From NCBI GenBank assembly GCA_905214925.1, contig CAJMOB010000013.1, forward strand, positions 28,941-92,940: a stretch of 64,000 bases of DNA. Direction: 5' to 3'. This document shows positions 42,379 to 51,547 of this stretch, piece by piece. This stretch comes from Scybalomonas sp905214925 (GTDB lineage: Bacteria > Bacillota > Clostridia > Lachnospirales > Lachnospiraceae). Numbering within the stretch: position 1 is the stretch's first letter; each line of letters starts with the position of its first letter. Both the position numbers and the translations under genes were made by a program. The notes under the pieces are model-generated. The model had not been told where the DNA came from and made no database searches. It saw only the letters and a list, made by a program, of their open reading frames with translations.

Positions 42379-43158
42379 ATGAAATATAGTTGGAAACAAA
42401 ACAATGAAAATCAAGTAATATATACAATAGAAATTGAAAATAAAATATGGGAGAAAAGACTATGTTCCGATATAAAGAAGACAAAAAAAGCATTGGATCG
42501 ATTAATTGAGGAACAGATGGAACAAGTATTGGAAAATGGACCATTTTTTATTATATCAGATCCAATTTATCAAATAAAACAGCGAAAACTAGGGAAACCA
42601 TTAATCGTAACAGGAACAGTAACGGTGGGAGCAAAAGTATCGCTAGGAAGTTATAAAGAAATAGCAGACGAAACAATATTAGAAGAAATTAAAAAGAAAA
42701 CAGAAAAGAAAGAGAAAGAAAATTTGCTTATGGATTATATTAATGAAAATGCCAAGATGAAAATTCCAAATGAAATGATCGAAGACATTTTAAAGACAAT
42801 GATCGAAGAATACGCAAATCGATTAAGCCAACAAGGATTATCAATTGAACAATATTTTCAAGTAAGTCAAACAACAATGGAGGATTTAAAAGAACAATTA
42901 AAACCTGTAGCAGTTCGAAGAATAAAAGGACAACTTGTATTATTTGAAATTGCAAAAAGAGAAAATTTAATTGTCAGTGAGGAAGAGATAGAAAGGGAAA
43001 TAAAACGATTGAGTATTCGTTACTTAATGACAAAAGAGCAGGTGAAAGATTTGATAACGGGAAAAGAAAAGAGAAGATTAAGACAAGATCTTTTAATACA
43101 AAAAGCATATCAGTTTGTGATTAATAAAAATCTAGTTTGTTATGAAAACGAAAAATAG
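42379..43158 (+). CDS. Trigger-factor-like chaperone without PPIase domain
   Basis: A 259-residue soluble protein. Residues about 100-250 match the trigger factor C-terminal substrate-cradle domain: IPNEMIEDILKTMIEEYANR, LSIEQYFQVSQTTMEDLKEQ, VLFEIAKRENLIVSEEEIE. The N-terminal 100 residues have trigger-factor-like strands (YTIEIENKIWEKRL) but the ribosome-binding GFRxGxxP signature is missing, and no FKBP domain lies between. So it is a truncated relative with possible free chaperone activity. ATG after TAGGAG. It is Lys/Glu-rich, unlike its neighbours. It may belong with the regulator upstream; whether it serves HpdB assembly is unknown. Confidence 0.72.
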   Translation: MKYSWKQNNENQVIYTIEIENKIWEKRLCSDIKKTKKALDRLIEEQMEQVLENGPFFIISDPIYQIKQRKLGKPLIVTGTVTVGAKVSLGSYKEIADETILEEIKKKTEKKEKENLLMDYINENAKMKIPNEMIEDILKTMIEEYANRLSQQGLSIEQYFQVSQTTMEDLKEQLKPVAVRRIKGQLVLFEIAKRENLIVSEEEIEREIKRLSIRYLMTKEQVKDLITGKEKRRLRQDLLIQKAYQFVINKNLVCYENEK

Positions 43159-43221
43159 TGAAAGGAAATTCGTTTTATCTTAGAAAGAAATTTTAATATT
43201 GAAAAAGAAAGTCAGAACTAC

Positions 43222-43288
43222 TGCTAAAAAATAATTAGTAATAGAAGATAAGAAAGCTATCACTAATTATTTTCTAGCGGTTTTTCCT
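43222..43288 (+). terminator. Terminator after the trigger-factor-like gene
   Basis: Long stem with TAATTAGT / ACTAATTA core, closed by GCTA / TAGC, followed by GGTTTTTCC. Confidence 0.7.
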
Positions 43289-43344
43289 ATGCAAGGAAAT
43301 AAAAATGGGAAGAATCTGCAAAGTACACTCCGTTTTATGATTAC

Positions 43345-43917
43345 TTATTTTTGTAAGTCTTGCATGGCGTTTTGAATCAGATTAAAAGTGAGTTTTGCCA
43401 TTTCTTCAGGAGATTCTTTCACTCCATCTTTAAGCCAAGTTTTAATAATTCCAACACACCCCGTTAAACAAAAAGAATAATAGTAAGGGAGATTCATCAT
43501 ATTAGAAATGCTACTGGATTGAAACATTTTCCTATATTGATCAGAAATAATTTGTTCAATCTGATGAACAAATGCAATATCGCCATTTGGTCCAAGTAAA
43601 GCAGAACAAAGATCGGCATTCTCGGCTAAAATAGTAAAGATATCTTGAATAAAGTAAAAGTTTGTTTCTTGAAGTGGATTGAGAGGATGGGTATGAATAA
43701 TATCCATAATCTGATTTAATAAATCCTCTTCTAGTGTATCTAACATTTGGTTAATATCTGTGTAATGCAAATAAAAAGTAGAGCGGTTAATGTCCACTTC
43801 GTCCACTAATTCCTTTACGGTAATCTCCTTTACACTTTTTTGTCTCATTAATTTGGTGAGTCCAGCTCGCAATTGTGCTTTTGTTTTTCGAATTCTTCGA
43901 TCGATTTTTTCACCCAT
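43345..43917 (-). CDS. TetR/AcrR family regulator of the YhgE gene
   Basis: A 190-residue regulator with a helix-turn-helix at about residues 28-52 (VKEITVKELVDEVDINRSTFYLHYTD) and a C-terminal TetR_C-like helical half (YYSFCLTGCVGIIKTWLKDG) of the kind found beside YhgE/Pip transporters. ATG start with GGAG upstream on the minus strand. Divergent from the YhgE-type gene, with several inverted and direct repeats (ATCAACAC twice; CCATCAA ... TTGATGG; TCTATTAA ... TTAATAGA) in the 290-base gap, which are probable operators. Confidence 0.88.
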   Translation of the reverse strand: MGEKIDRRIRKTKAQLRAGLTKLMRQKSVKEITVKELVDEVDINRSTFYLHYTDINQMLDTLEEDLLNQIMDIIHTHPLNPLQETNFYFIQDIFTILAENADLCSALLGPNGDIAFVHQIEQIISDQYRKMFQSSSISNMMNLPYYYSFCLTGCVGIIKTWLKDGVKESPEEMAKLTFNLIQNAMQDLQK

Positions 43918-44207
43918 AGCAACTCCTCCGTTTATTTTTATTGTTGTTTTTTGTATTCCGATTTTTTACAAAAATATTAAAAGTTTATAAAAATCAACAC
44001 AAAGTATAAAAAGTGTACAGTAACCATCAAAAGATAGGTTAATTGATGGTTGTAAAATGCGCTTTCCTTTAGTATAATGCAAAAGATGAAAAAAATCAAC
44101 ACGGTATCTATTAATCAATAATAAGATGTTAATAGATATATAGTTTATTAATATAAATTGTGTTGTTTATAAAAACTAAATATGGAGACGAAAAAGGAGG
44201 ACTTATC
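43918..44207. promoter_or_regulatory. Divergent tetR/yhgE control region
   Basis: Holds CCATCAA / TTGATGG (about 44023-44055), TCTATTAA / TTAATAGA (about 44107-44135) and two copies of ATCAACAC. Any of these may bind the TetR protein. A likely yhgE leader starts after the second dyad. Confidence 0.45.
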
Positions 44208-46619
44208 ATGCTAAAAAAAGAATGGAAAGCACTTTTGAGTAACAAAATGCTTCTATTAGTTATTGTAGCAGTCATTGCAATTCCGACGATTTATACGACA
44301 CTTTTTCTTGGTTCCATGTGGGATCCATATGGAAATGTTGACAAACTTCCAGTAGCAGTTGTCAATGAAGATAAAGAAGTAACATATGAAGGAAAAACGT
44401 TAAGCGTTGGAAAAGAGTTAGTTGATAACTTAAAGGAAAATGATTCTTTAAATTTCCAATTTGTCAATCAAGAAAAAGCAGAGCAAGGGTTAAGAGATGG
44501 TGATTATTATATGGTCATTACGATTCCAGAAAACTTTTCTCATAATGCTTCTACTTTAACTGATAAGAAACCTGAAAAAATGGAACTTTCCTATCAGACG
44601 AATCCAGGAACTAACTATATTGCATCAAAGATGAGTGAATCTGCCATGGAAAAAATCAAAGGAGAAGTTTCTAAGGAAGTTACAAAAACTTATACAGAAA
44701 CAGTCTTTGATCAGTTAAAAGAAGTGGGAGATGGTATGCAAGAAGCAGCAGATGGTTCTGATGAATTAAAAGATGGAATCAAATCTGCAAAAAAAGGAAA
44801 CGATACCATCAATAAAAATCTTCAACTGTTAGCGGATAGTACATTAACATTTAAAGAAGGCAGCGAAACATTAGAAGTCGGATTAGAACAATATGTTGAA
44901 GGTGTCAATACCGTCGATAATGGAGTGCAACAACTATCAAAAGGTGTTTCAGAACTTTCTAGTCAAGTGTCTGCTGGAGCAAAAGAATTAGCAAAGGGAG
45001 AAAAGACATTTAAAGAAGGGATGAAAGCCTATGGAGATGGTGTGAGTCAAGCAGCAGCTGGAGCCAAAGAGTTAACAAAAAATAGTTCCAATCTAAAAGC
45101 TGGGGCAAAACAAGTGTCTGATGGGGCTTCCCAGTTAAAAACTGGTGGTGATGCTTTAACAAAAGGGTTAGAGACTATGTCTTCAAAAGTCACATTAGAT
45201 GAAAGTACACAAGCACAGGTAAAAGCACTTGTGGAAGGGCTTCCTAAAATAAATGAAGCAATTCAAACATTAAATCAAGCTTTAAATAGTGCGGATACTT
45301 CTATGAGTCAAGAAGAAATGTTAGCCATGTTAGGAACATTAAAACAACAAGTAGCAGGATTAGCAGAACAGTCTAATACCGCCTTGGTTGGTGGAGCACA
45401 AATGATTGACACAATGTCAAAAGGGCTCACTGCGGTAAAACAAGGACTTGATAGTGAAAATGGACTAATTGCTGGTTCCAAACAGCTTTCAGCGGGTCTT
45501 ACAAGTCTTGAAACAGGTGTCAATGGTGAAAATGGATTATACAAAGGAATTGAAGCCTATACAGCTGGAGTAAAACAAGTAAGTGATGGTCTTGCCACAT
45601 TAGATAGCAATACAAAAGCGATTACTTCAGGAGCGGATGCATTAGCAAATGGAGCGGATGCATTAGCAAATGGAATTAACGATGGAACAAAACAGTTATC
45701 TTCAGGAGCAAATGCTTTATTAGCTGGTATGGGAGAACTCACAAGCAATAATGCGACATTGTTAGATGGAACAAAACAGTTAAGTGATGGCGCAAAACAA
45801 ATTAGCGATGGAGCTTCTAAATTAAAAGATGGTAGCGACGAGCTAGGGGAAGGTTTTGTGAAATTAAAAGATGGTGCAAAAGAGCTGACAGATAAACTTG
45901 GCGATGGAGCAAAAGAGATCAAAGATACCAATACAAACAAGTCTGTTGTCAATATGTTCTCATCCCCAGTTACGATAAAAGAAACTCAGGTAACAAAAGT
46001 AGAAAACAATGGTCATGCTATGGCACCATATATGATGTCAGTTGCCCTTTGGGTAGGTTGTATTGCATTTAGTTTAATGTATCCACTTACAAAAATCGAA
46101 GGCGAGTTAAAATCTGGTTTTGGATGGTGGGGAAGTAAAGCTTCTGTTCTTTATCCTGTTGCAGCCATTCAAGCACTTGTTATGGTTGGACTATTACACG
46201 CATTCAATGGATTTAACCCAGTGGAAATGGGAAAAACACTAGCTTTTTCTGTATTGGCATCCGTAACTTTTATGGCAATTATGTATTTCTTTACGAATAC
46301 CTTTGGTAAAGTCGGAAGTTTCTTAATGTTAGTGTTTATGGTTATTCAATTAGCAGGTTCTGTTGGAACGTATCCACTAGAAGTATCAGGTTCTTTTGTA
46401 CCTTATCTTCATAGTTGGGTTCCATTTACTTATACGGTTGAAGCATTTAGAAGTACAATTTCAGGTGGAGAAAGTATACGACATGCTTGTATCGTATTAG
46501 TGATTTGGCTCGTTGTATTTACTGCTTTAACAATTGTGGAATTTATCATTCGAACAAAGAAAATAAAAGCAGGAAAACCAATGCTTGCTACTTGGTTAGA
46601 AGAAAAAGGGCTTGCATAA
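44208..46619 (+). CDS. YhgE/Pip family membrane protein (ABC-2-type exporter fold)
   Basis: An 803-residue protein of the YhgE/Pip family, related to phage infection proteins and type VII-associated exporters. An N-terminal helix (about residues 12-32) leads to a long extracytoplasmic region of repeated heptad-like units (KLKDGSDEL, DGAKQISDG, GAKELTKN), probably a coiled rod of roughly 500 residues, then six C-terminal membrane helices with the ABC-2 permease pattern. ATG at 44208 behind AAAGGAGG. A perfect 21-base tandem duplication lies inside at 45630-45671. It pairs with a divergent TetR gene, as is usual for this family. Confidence 0.9.
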   Translation: MLKKEWKALLSNKMLLLVIVAVIAIPTIYTTLFLGSMWDPYGNVDKLPVAVVNEDKEVTYEGKTLSVGKELVDNLKENDSLNFQFVNQEKAEQGLRDGDYYMVITIPENFSHNASTLTDKKPEKMELSYQTNPGTNYIASKMSESAMEKIKGEVSKEVTKTYTETVFDQLKEVGDGMQEAADGSDELKDGIKSAKKGNDTINKNLQLLADSTLTFKEGSETLEVGLEQYVEGVNTVDNGVQQLSKGVSELSSQVSAGAKELAKGEKTFKEGMKAYGDGVSQAAAGAKELTKNSSNLKAGAKQVSDGASQLKTGGDALTKGLETMSSKVTLDESTQAQVKALVEGLPKINEAIQTLNQALNSADTSMSQEEMLAMLGTLKQQVAGLAEQSNTALVGGAQMIDTMSKGLTAVKQGLDSENGLIAGSKQLSAGLTSLETGVNGENGLYKGIEAYTAGVKQVSDGLATLDSNTKAITSGADALANGADALANGINDGTKQLSSGANALLAGMGELTSNNATLLDGTKQLSDGAKQISDGASKLKDGSDELGEGFVKLKDGAKELTDKLGDGAKEIKDTNTNKSVVNMFSSPVTIKETQVTKVENNGHAMAPYMMSVALWVGCIAFSLMYPLTKIEGELKSGFGWWGSKASVLYPVAAIQALVMVGLLHAFNGFNPVEMGKTLAFSVLASVTFMAIMYFFTNTFGKVGSFLMLVFMVIQLAGSVGTYPLEVSGSFVPYLHSWVPFTYTVEAFRSTISGGESIRHACIVLVIWLVVFTALTIVEFIIRTKKIKAGKPMLATWLEEKGLA
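45630..45671 (+). repeat. Exact 21-base tandem repeat within the YhgE coding region
   Basis: Two back-to-back identical units (45630-45650 and 45651-45671) encode the repeated GADALAN. The unit keeps the reading frame (7 codons), so copy number could vary without breaking the protein. Confidence 0.85.
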
Positions 46620-46664
46620 GAAAATAAAAAGTAGAAAAATAAAATAGAGATTTATAAAAGCAAT

Positions 46665-46721
46665 AAAAAAGGGAAGAACTTATCTTATATCTTATTTTTA
46701 TAGATAGGTTCTTCTCTTTTT
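46665..46721 (+). terminator. Terminator after the YhgE gene
   Basis: AAAAAAGGGAAGAACTTATC pairs with GATAGGTTCTTCTCTTTTT in an imperfect stem. Confidence 0.78.
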
Positions 46722-46822
46722 GCATGTAGGAGATAAAATCATAAAAGCTGTTTATGAAAAAGAAGAAGATACCGATAATAGTAATAAGGGATAGATACAA
46801 AATAAGAAAAAGGAGATACTTT

Positions 46823-47851
46823 ATGAAAAAAAGAGAAAAGATATGGATTGGAGTGCTTGCTTTTTTAGATACAGGACTTTTATTGATTGTTTTATGCCTA
46901 TTGTTACTTCCAAAAGGGGATAGTGAAAGTCTATGGGAAAATAAAGAACAACAAGTTTTTATGGAGAAAAAACTCGAAAAAAATCTAGCAGGAAACAAAG
47001 AAACTGTTATGGCTACAACAATAAATAAAGAAGAGGAAACAAATATAAAGAAAGCAAAAGTGACGAAAGAGAGTAAAGAAGAAGAGATAAAACAACAAAA
47101 ACAATTGATAAACAAACAAATAAAGACGATTCCAGATACAATCGTAAAAAAAGTATATGGAGATTTTGATGGAGATGGAACGTATGAGGCTTTTGTATTA
47201 GCTGGCTCTAATGAAGAAAATGGTATTTATGGAAAACTTTGGTTTGTGACAAAGGAAAATGCTATTTCTCTCAATGTGGGACATACCGGAATTGAATTGT
47301 TAGAGCCCAAATTGCGTATCATAAAGGAAGGGAAAAAGTCATTTTTAATCTGCGATCAAAAAGAAGTAAAACATCTTTCTTCTACCGTATGGAAAGTCGA
47401 TAAAAATATGCCTGAAAAAATTTTATGGGGCGGATATTTTAAAAAGGGAACAAAAAATTATAGACTCATTTATTACACATACGATAGTGTTTGTGATGCC
47501 TATGGCCGTTGGAGCGGTGAAACGAAGAAGAGTTATCTTTATTACTATGATAAAGAGAAAAATACTTTTTTTGAATATGGCGGAAAGAAGATGAAAAGTC
47601 AGCAGTTTTTTCAATATGAAGGAGCAAAAAAAGTATGGAATACGATAAGAAGTGAATTTCCAAATAGTAAAATCAATCTTTTCTATTATAAAAATAAGAG
47701 GATTTGTATCAATTATCATTACAAACAAGCTGGAAAAACATATTATCGTTATCACTTATTGAAAATTACTGGAAAAAGAGTAGAGAAAATTCAGTCAGGA
47801 AAAGGATATTATTTATCAGCGTTAAATGTGGATAAAGCAGTATATGAATAA
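46823..47851 (+). CDS. Membrane-anchored extracytoplasmic protein, unknown
   Basis: A 342-residue protein: an N-terminal membrane anchor (about residues 8-30), a Lys/Glu-rich linker to about 90, then a globular region with YGDFDGDGTYEAFVLAG, an FG-GAP/VCBS-like calcium loop, and Tyr-rich repeats (KNYRLIYYTY, KTYYRYHLLKI). No family recognised. ATG at 46823 behind AAGGAG; an in-frame ATG at 46754 gives a basic extension without support. It may be a cell-surface or wall-linked protein. Single gene, ending before the gpmI promoter. Confidence 0.72.
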   Translation: MKKREKIWIGVLAFLDTGLLLIVLCLLLLPKGDSESLWENKEQQVFMEKKLEKNLAGNKETVMATTINKEEETNIKKAKVTKESKEEEIKQQKQLINKQIKTIPDTIVKKVYGDFDGDGTYEAFVLAGSNEENGIYGKLWFVTKENAISLNVGHTGIELLEPKLRIIKEGKKSFLICDQKEVKHLSSTVWKVDKNMPEKILWGGYFKKGTKNYRLIYYTYDSVCDAYGRWSGETKKSYLYYYDKEKNTFFEYGGKKMKSQQFFQYEGAKKVWNTIRSEFPNSKINLFYYKNKRICINYHYKQAGKTYYRYHLLKITGKRVEKIQSGKGYYLSALNVDKAVYE

Positions 47852-47945
47852 ATGATTCCATAAGAAACTTTTTAATAATGGAAAAGAGAGAGCAGTTTAT
47901 CCAAAAAAAGAGAGAAAAGAATGTTAAACTTCTAACGGCTGTCCA

Positions 47946-47974
47946 TTGACTTTTTAACAGTAATACGATATGAT
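47946..47974 (+). promoter_or_regulatory. gpmI promoter
   Basis: TTGACT (47946-47951), 17 bases, TATGAT (47969-47974). Transcription would start near 47981, giving a leader of about 95 bases. Confidence 0.75.
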
Positions 47975-47995
47975 TTAAAAGAGAATTAAGAGAGC

Positions 47996-48049
47996 CACAA
48001 GATGTGGTGTTAGACACAGATGAGGGCTATCTTCTTCTGTGTTTTTTTA
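47996..48049 (+). promoter_or_regulatory. Attenuator-like hairpins in the gpmI leader
   Basis: CCACA-AGA-TGTGG, then ACACAGA (48014-48020) with TCTGTGT (48036-48042) followed by a seven-T run: a terminator placed 27 bases before the gpmI start. It suggests regulated read-through; no known riboswitch class is recognised. Confidence 0.55.
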
Positions 48050-48075
48050 AATGTATGAATAAAGGAGATAGGATA

Positions 48076-49617
48076 ATGAGCAAAAAACCTACAGTATTAT
48101 TAATTTTAGATGGATACGGTTTAAATGACAAAACAGACGGTAATGCAATTGCACAGGCAAACACTCCTGTTATGGATAAATTAATGAAAGAATATCCTTT
48201 TGTAAAAGGAAATGCAAGTGGAATGGCAGTTGGTCTTCCGGAAGGACAGATGGGGAACTCAGAAGTTGGACATCTTAACATGGGAGCAGGACGTATTGTA
48301 TATCAGGAATTAACAAGAATTACAAAAGCGATTCAAGATGGTGATTTCTTTACAAATGAAGCGTTTGTAAAAGCGATTGCAAATTGTAAAGAAAACGGTT
48401 CTGCTCTTCACTTATTTGGTTTATTATCAGATGGTGGCGTTCATAGCCATAATACTCATTTATATGGACTTCTTGAGTTAGCAAAAAAAGAAGGATTAAC
48501 AAATGTATATGTACATGCCTTCTTAGATGGTCGTGATACAGCACCAACATCTGGTAAAGGATTTTTAGAGCAATTACAAGCAAAAATGGATGAAATTGGT
48601 GTTGGTAAGATTGCTTCTATTGCAGGTCGTTATTATGCAATGGATCGTGACAATCGTTGGGATCGTGTAGAGAAAGCCTATAACGCATTAGTCTTAGGTG
48701 AAGGTAACAAAGCGACAAATGCTATTGATGCAATTTCCGCATCTTATGCAGAAGAAATCGTAGATGAGTTTGTTGTTCCAACTGTAATTGAAGAAGATGG
48801 AAAACCAGTTGCAACAGTGAAAGAAAATGATTCTGTTATTTTCTTCAACTTCCGTCCAGACCGTGCAAGAGAAATTACAAGAGCTATTTGTGATGATGGA
48901 TTCACAGGATTTGAGAGAAAGAATGGTTTCTTCCCATTAACTTATGTAACATTTACAGAATATGATCCAACGATTCCAAATCATATTGTTGCATTCCATA
49001 AAGTAGAAATCAAAAACACATTTGGAGAATTTTTAGCACAACATCATATGAAACAGCTTCGTCTTGCGGAGACAGAAAAATATGCACACGTTACATTCTT
49101 CTTTAATGGTGGTATCGAAGAGCCAAACGAAGGAGAAGAAAGAAGTCTTGTAAAATCACCAGCAGTTGCAACTTATGATTTACAGCCAGAAATGAGTGCA
49201 CCAGCAGTAGATGACAACTTAGTGGATGCAATTAAAGGTCAAAAATATGATGTGATCATTTGTAACTTTGCAAACCCAGATATGGTTGGTCACACAGGGG
49301 TACAAGCAGCTGCAATCAAAGCGATTGAAACAGTAGATGCTTGTATCGGAAAAGCAGTGGATGCCATTAAAGAAGTGAATGGACAAATGTTTATCTGTGC
49401 GGATCACGGAAATGCAGAGCAGTTAGTGGATTATGAAACAGGCGCACCATTTACAGCACATACAACAAATCCAGTACCATTTATTCTTGTAAATGCGGAT
49501 CCAGCTTATAAATTAAGAGAAAATGGTTGTTTAGCAGATATTGCTCCAACATTAATTGAATTAATGGGAATGGAACAGCCAGAAGATATGACAGGAAAAT
49601 CTTTATTAGTAAAATAA
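48076..49617 (+). CDS. gpmI: Phosphoglycerate mutase, cofactor-independent
   Basis: A 513-residue alkaline-phosphatase-superfamily mutase, converting 3- to 2-phosphoglycerate. The start KPTVLLILDGYG holds the first metal Asp; GNSEVGHLNMGAG has the phosphoryl Ser62; HAFLDGRDTAP, FRPDRAREI and the late CADHGNAEQ complete the two-manganese site. ATG at 48076 behind AAAGGAGAT; an in-frame GTG at 48004 lies in the leader and is not conserved. Preferred codons indicate high expression. The leader carries an attenuator-like hairpin. Confidence 0.97.
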   Translation: MSKKPTVLLILDGYGLNDKTDGNAIAQANTPVMDKLMKEYPFVKGNASGMAVGLPEGQMGNSEVGHLNMGAGRIVYQELTRITKAIQDGDFFTNEAFVKAIANCKENGSALHLFGLLSDGGVHSHNTHLYGLLELAKKEGLTNVYVHAFLDGRDTAPTSGKGFLEQLQAKMDEIGVGKIASIAGRYYAMDRDNRWDRVEKAYNALVLGEGNKATNAIDAISASYAEEIVDEFVVPTVIEEDGKPVATVKENDSVIFFNFRPDRAREITRAICDDGFTGFERKNGFFPLTYVTFTEYDPTIPNHIVAFHKVEIKNTFGEFLAQHHMKQLRLAETEKYAHVTFFFNGGIEEPNEGEERSLVKSPAVATYDLQPEMSAPAVDDNLVDAIKGQKYDVIICNFANPDMVGHTGVQAAAIKAIETVDACIGKAVDAIKEVNGQMFICADHGNAEQLVDYETGAPFTAHTTNPVPFILVNADPAYKLRENGCLADIAPTLIELMGMEQPEDMTGKSLLVK

Positions 49618-49656
49618 GAGAGAAGTAATTAAAAAGTAATAAAAGGATAGGGAATG

Positions 49657-49690
49657 AAAGAGGGCACTATAATGATATAGTGTCCTCTCA
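49657..49690 (+). terminator. Terminator after gpmI
   Basis: AGAGGGCACTATA pairs with TATAGTGTCCTCT, nested within GGATAG / CTATCC. The T-run is short. Confidence 0.6.
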
Positions 49691-49726
49691 TGTTTCTATC
49701 CTAGATTTTAGAAGGGAAAGAAAACG

Positions 49727-50149
49727 ATGAAACTCATTCTTTGGATTAGTTTATTTATTTGTAATATTATAATACCGGTTACAGCGATTGTTGGTGGCTA
49801 TTGGTTTTTAAAAAAAGCACCAAGAGAAAAGCAGGCATTTGGATATCGTTCTGCTTATGCATTAAAAAGTGAAGAAACATGGCGTTTTGCACAAGGATGT
49901 TTTGGAATTGTTTGGGAAATGATAGGCGTTGGAACGTTATTACCGACCATTGCCTTATCTGTATTTGCCTATTTTATGACAGCGAAACAGGCGTGTATTT
50001 TAACATTAGTTTTAGTGACGATTCAACTTGTTTTATTATGGAGTTCAGGCGGATTTGTGGAACGATCTTTAAAATCTCATTTTGATGAGGAAGGGAAATT
50101 GAGAAAAAAAGAGGGGGAAAGAGCTAATGGACGCAAGAGAACTAATTAA
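49727..50149 (+). CDS. SdpI-like membrane protein
   Basis: A 140-residue protein with three predicted membrane helices and the text GYRSAYALKSEETWRFAQGC, the family mark of SdpI/YhfL proteins (GyRt...Ks...W..an). In Bacillus SdpI gives immunity to the SdpC killing factor, but in other Firmicutes such proteins have unknown roles. The ATG follows GAAGGGAAAG, a modest site. The basic C-terminal tail (LRKKEGERANGRKRTN) overlaps the next gene's start by 23 bases, so the two are probably co-translated. Confidence 0.72.
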   Translation: MKLILWISLFICNIIIPVTAIVGGYWFLKKAPREKQAFGYRSAYALKSEETWRFAQGCFGIVWEMIGVGTLLPTIALSVFAYFMTAKQACILTLVLVTIQLVLLWSSGGFVERSLKSHFDEEGKLRKKEGERANGRKRTN

Positions 50150-51476
50150 ATTTATGTCTGTGGTAGAAAAATTAAAATGCAATACGCGGCATTCGTGGAC
50201 AAGTAGTTATCGGAAGGAAAGTGTTGCAGAACATAGTTTTCGTCTTGGGATTTTGGCGTATTTTATGAAAGATGAGTTTCCAGAAATTGATCATGCAAAG
50301 TTAATTTTAATGGCGTTATTTCATGATCTTGGGGAGGCGATAACAGGGGATATTCCAGCGTTTGTAAAAGGAGAAGATGATGAAGAGGTGGAAGAAAATG
50401 CGATTCATAAACTTCTTTTATCCCTTCCAAGTCCTTATCAAGAGGAGTTAATAGAACTGTTTCAAGAGATGAAGGAACAAAAGACTGTAGAGGCAAAGCT
50501 CTATAAATCTCTTGATAAACTAGAGACATTATTACAACATAATGAAGCGGATATTTCCACTTGGCTTCCGCAAGAATATGAGTTAAATCTTACATATGGA
50601 GAGCCAAACGTTCGTTTTAGTCTCTATACGAATCAATTAAAAGAGGAAATCGACCGAGATTCTAACAGAAGAATTGTACAAAAAAGGCAAGGATACATAG
50701 GAGAGAAATTTCATGTGCAAGTAATAGAAGAACGAAACTATGGAGAAGTTTCCTTCCATGCTGAAAATTTGCCAGGTGTTGTTATAAATAGTACAAAAAA
50801 TATGGAAGGTTTCTCTGTGTACAAACAGCTTGAAAAAGAAGTGCTTGGATATTTATGCTGGCAGTATGCTACCATAGGGGAAGGAAAAGAATCCTCTTCT
50901 TTTTATCAAGAAAGAAAGAATAAAATGCCAAAAGTCTTGTTTGAAGTTGTTGCAGTGGAAGAAAAGAAAAATGGAATACCGATTTGTTTTTCTTCTGAAA
51001 ATACTCCATATACAAAAACGGAATATGAGCGATGGAAAGATATTTTATGGAAGTCTACCATGGATTTTCAAGTATTGTATGAGGAAATACAAAAAGTTCA
51101 ATCAATCGAGGAAAAAGACAAACCAATAAAAAAAACAATGCAAGAAAAAGCAGAAGAATATTATCAGCTAGCAAAAAAAGAGACGATAGCTTGTTTGAAA
51201 GCATTTGGAATCCAAGAAATGGATCCTTCTTTCTCTCTTATGGAAATACGACAAATAGGACTTTCTTTTATCGAACAGCAAGAAGAATTTCTTCAAAGAA
51301 AGATAGTAAGTTTTCCTATCGATAAAAGAGACGAAGGAGAAACTTGGACAATACGTAAACTGATCCGAAGATTATTAGAAATCGATCGTGTGTTTGCTCG
51401 TTCTTTCTATAATAGTATATCGGTTACGAAAGAAGAAAAAGAGAAGTGGAATCCATTTTGTTTTTTCTTTGAATAA
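50127..51476 (+). CDS. HD-domain nucleotidase fused to a DinB-like helical domain
   Basis: A 449-residue protein. Residues about 1-190 are an HD-domain hydrolase of the YfbR/HDDC2 type: SVAEHSFRLG (His), LFHDLGEAITGDIP (the HD pair and Glu) and a late Asp in YKSLDKLETLL; these dephosphorylate deoxynucleoside 5'-monophosphates. After it, residues about 215-449 include a region ending TWTIRKLIRRLLEIDRVFAR, the pattern of DinB/DUF-type four-helix bundles. The combination is one I do not know as a standard family. The start overlaps the upstream gene; it precedes eno. Confidence 0.7.
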   Translation: MDARELIKFMSVVEKLKCNTRHSWTSSYRKESVAEHSFRLGILAYFMKDEFPEIDHAKLILMALFHDLGEAITGDIPAFVKGEDDEEVEENAIHKLLLSLPSPYQEELIELFQEMKEQKTVEAKLYKSLDKLETLLQHNEADISTWLPQEYELNLTYGEPNVRFSLYTNQLKEEIDRDSNRRIVQKRQGYIGEKFHVQVIEERNYGEVSFHAENLPGVVINSTKNMEGFSVYKQLEKEVLGYLCWQYATIGEGKESSSFYQERKNKMPKVLFEVVAVEEKKNGIPICFSSENTPYTKTEYERWKDILWKSTMDFQVLYEEIQKVQSIEEKDKPIKKTMQEKAEEYYQLAKKETIACLKAFGIQEMDPSFSLMEIRQIGLSFIEQQEEFLQRKIVSFPIDKRDEGETWTIRKLIRRLLEIDRVFARSFYNSISVTKEEKEKWNPFCFFFE

Positions 51477-51547
51477 ATTATAGAAATTTGTTCATACTTC
51501 TAAAAAGAAGCACAGTGGAAAGCCAAGTGCGATATGGAGGTATAACA

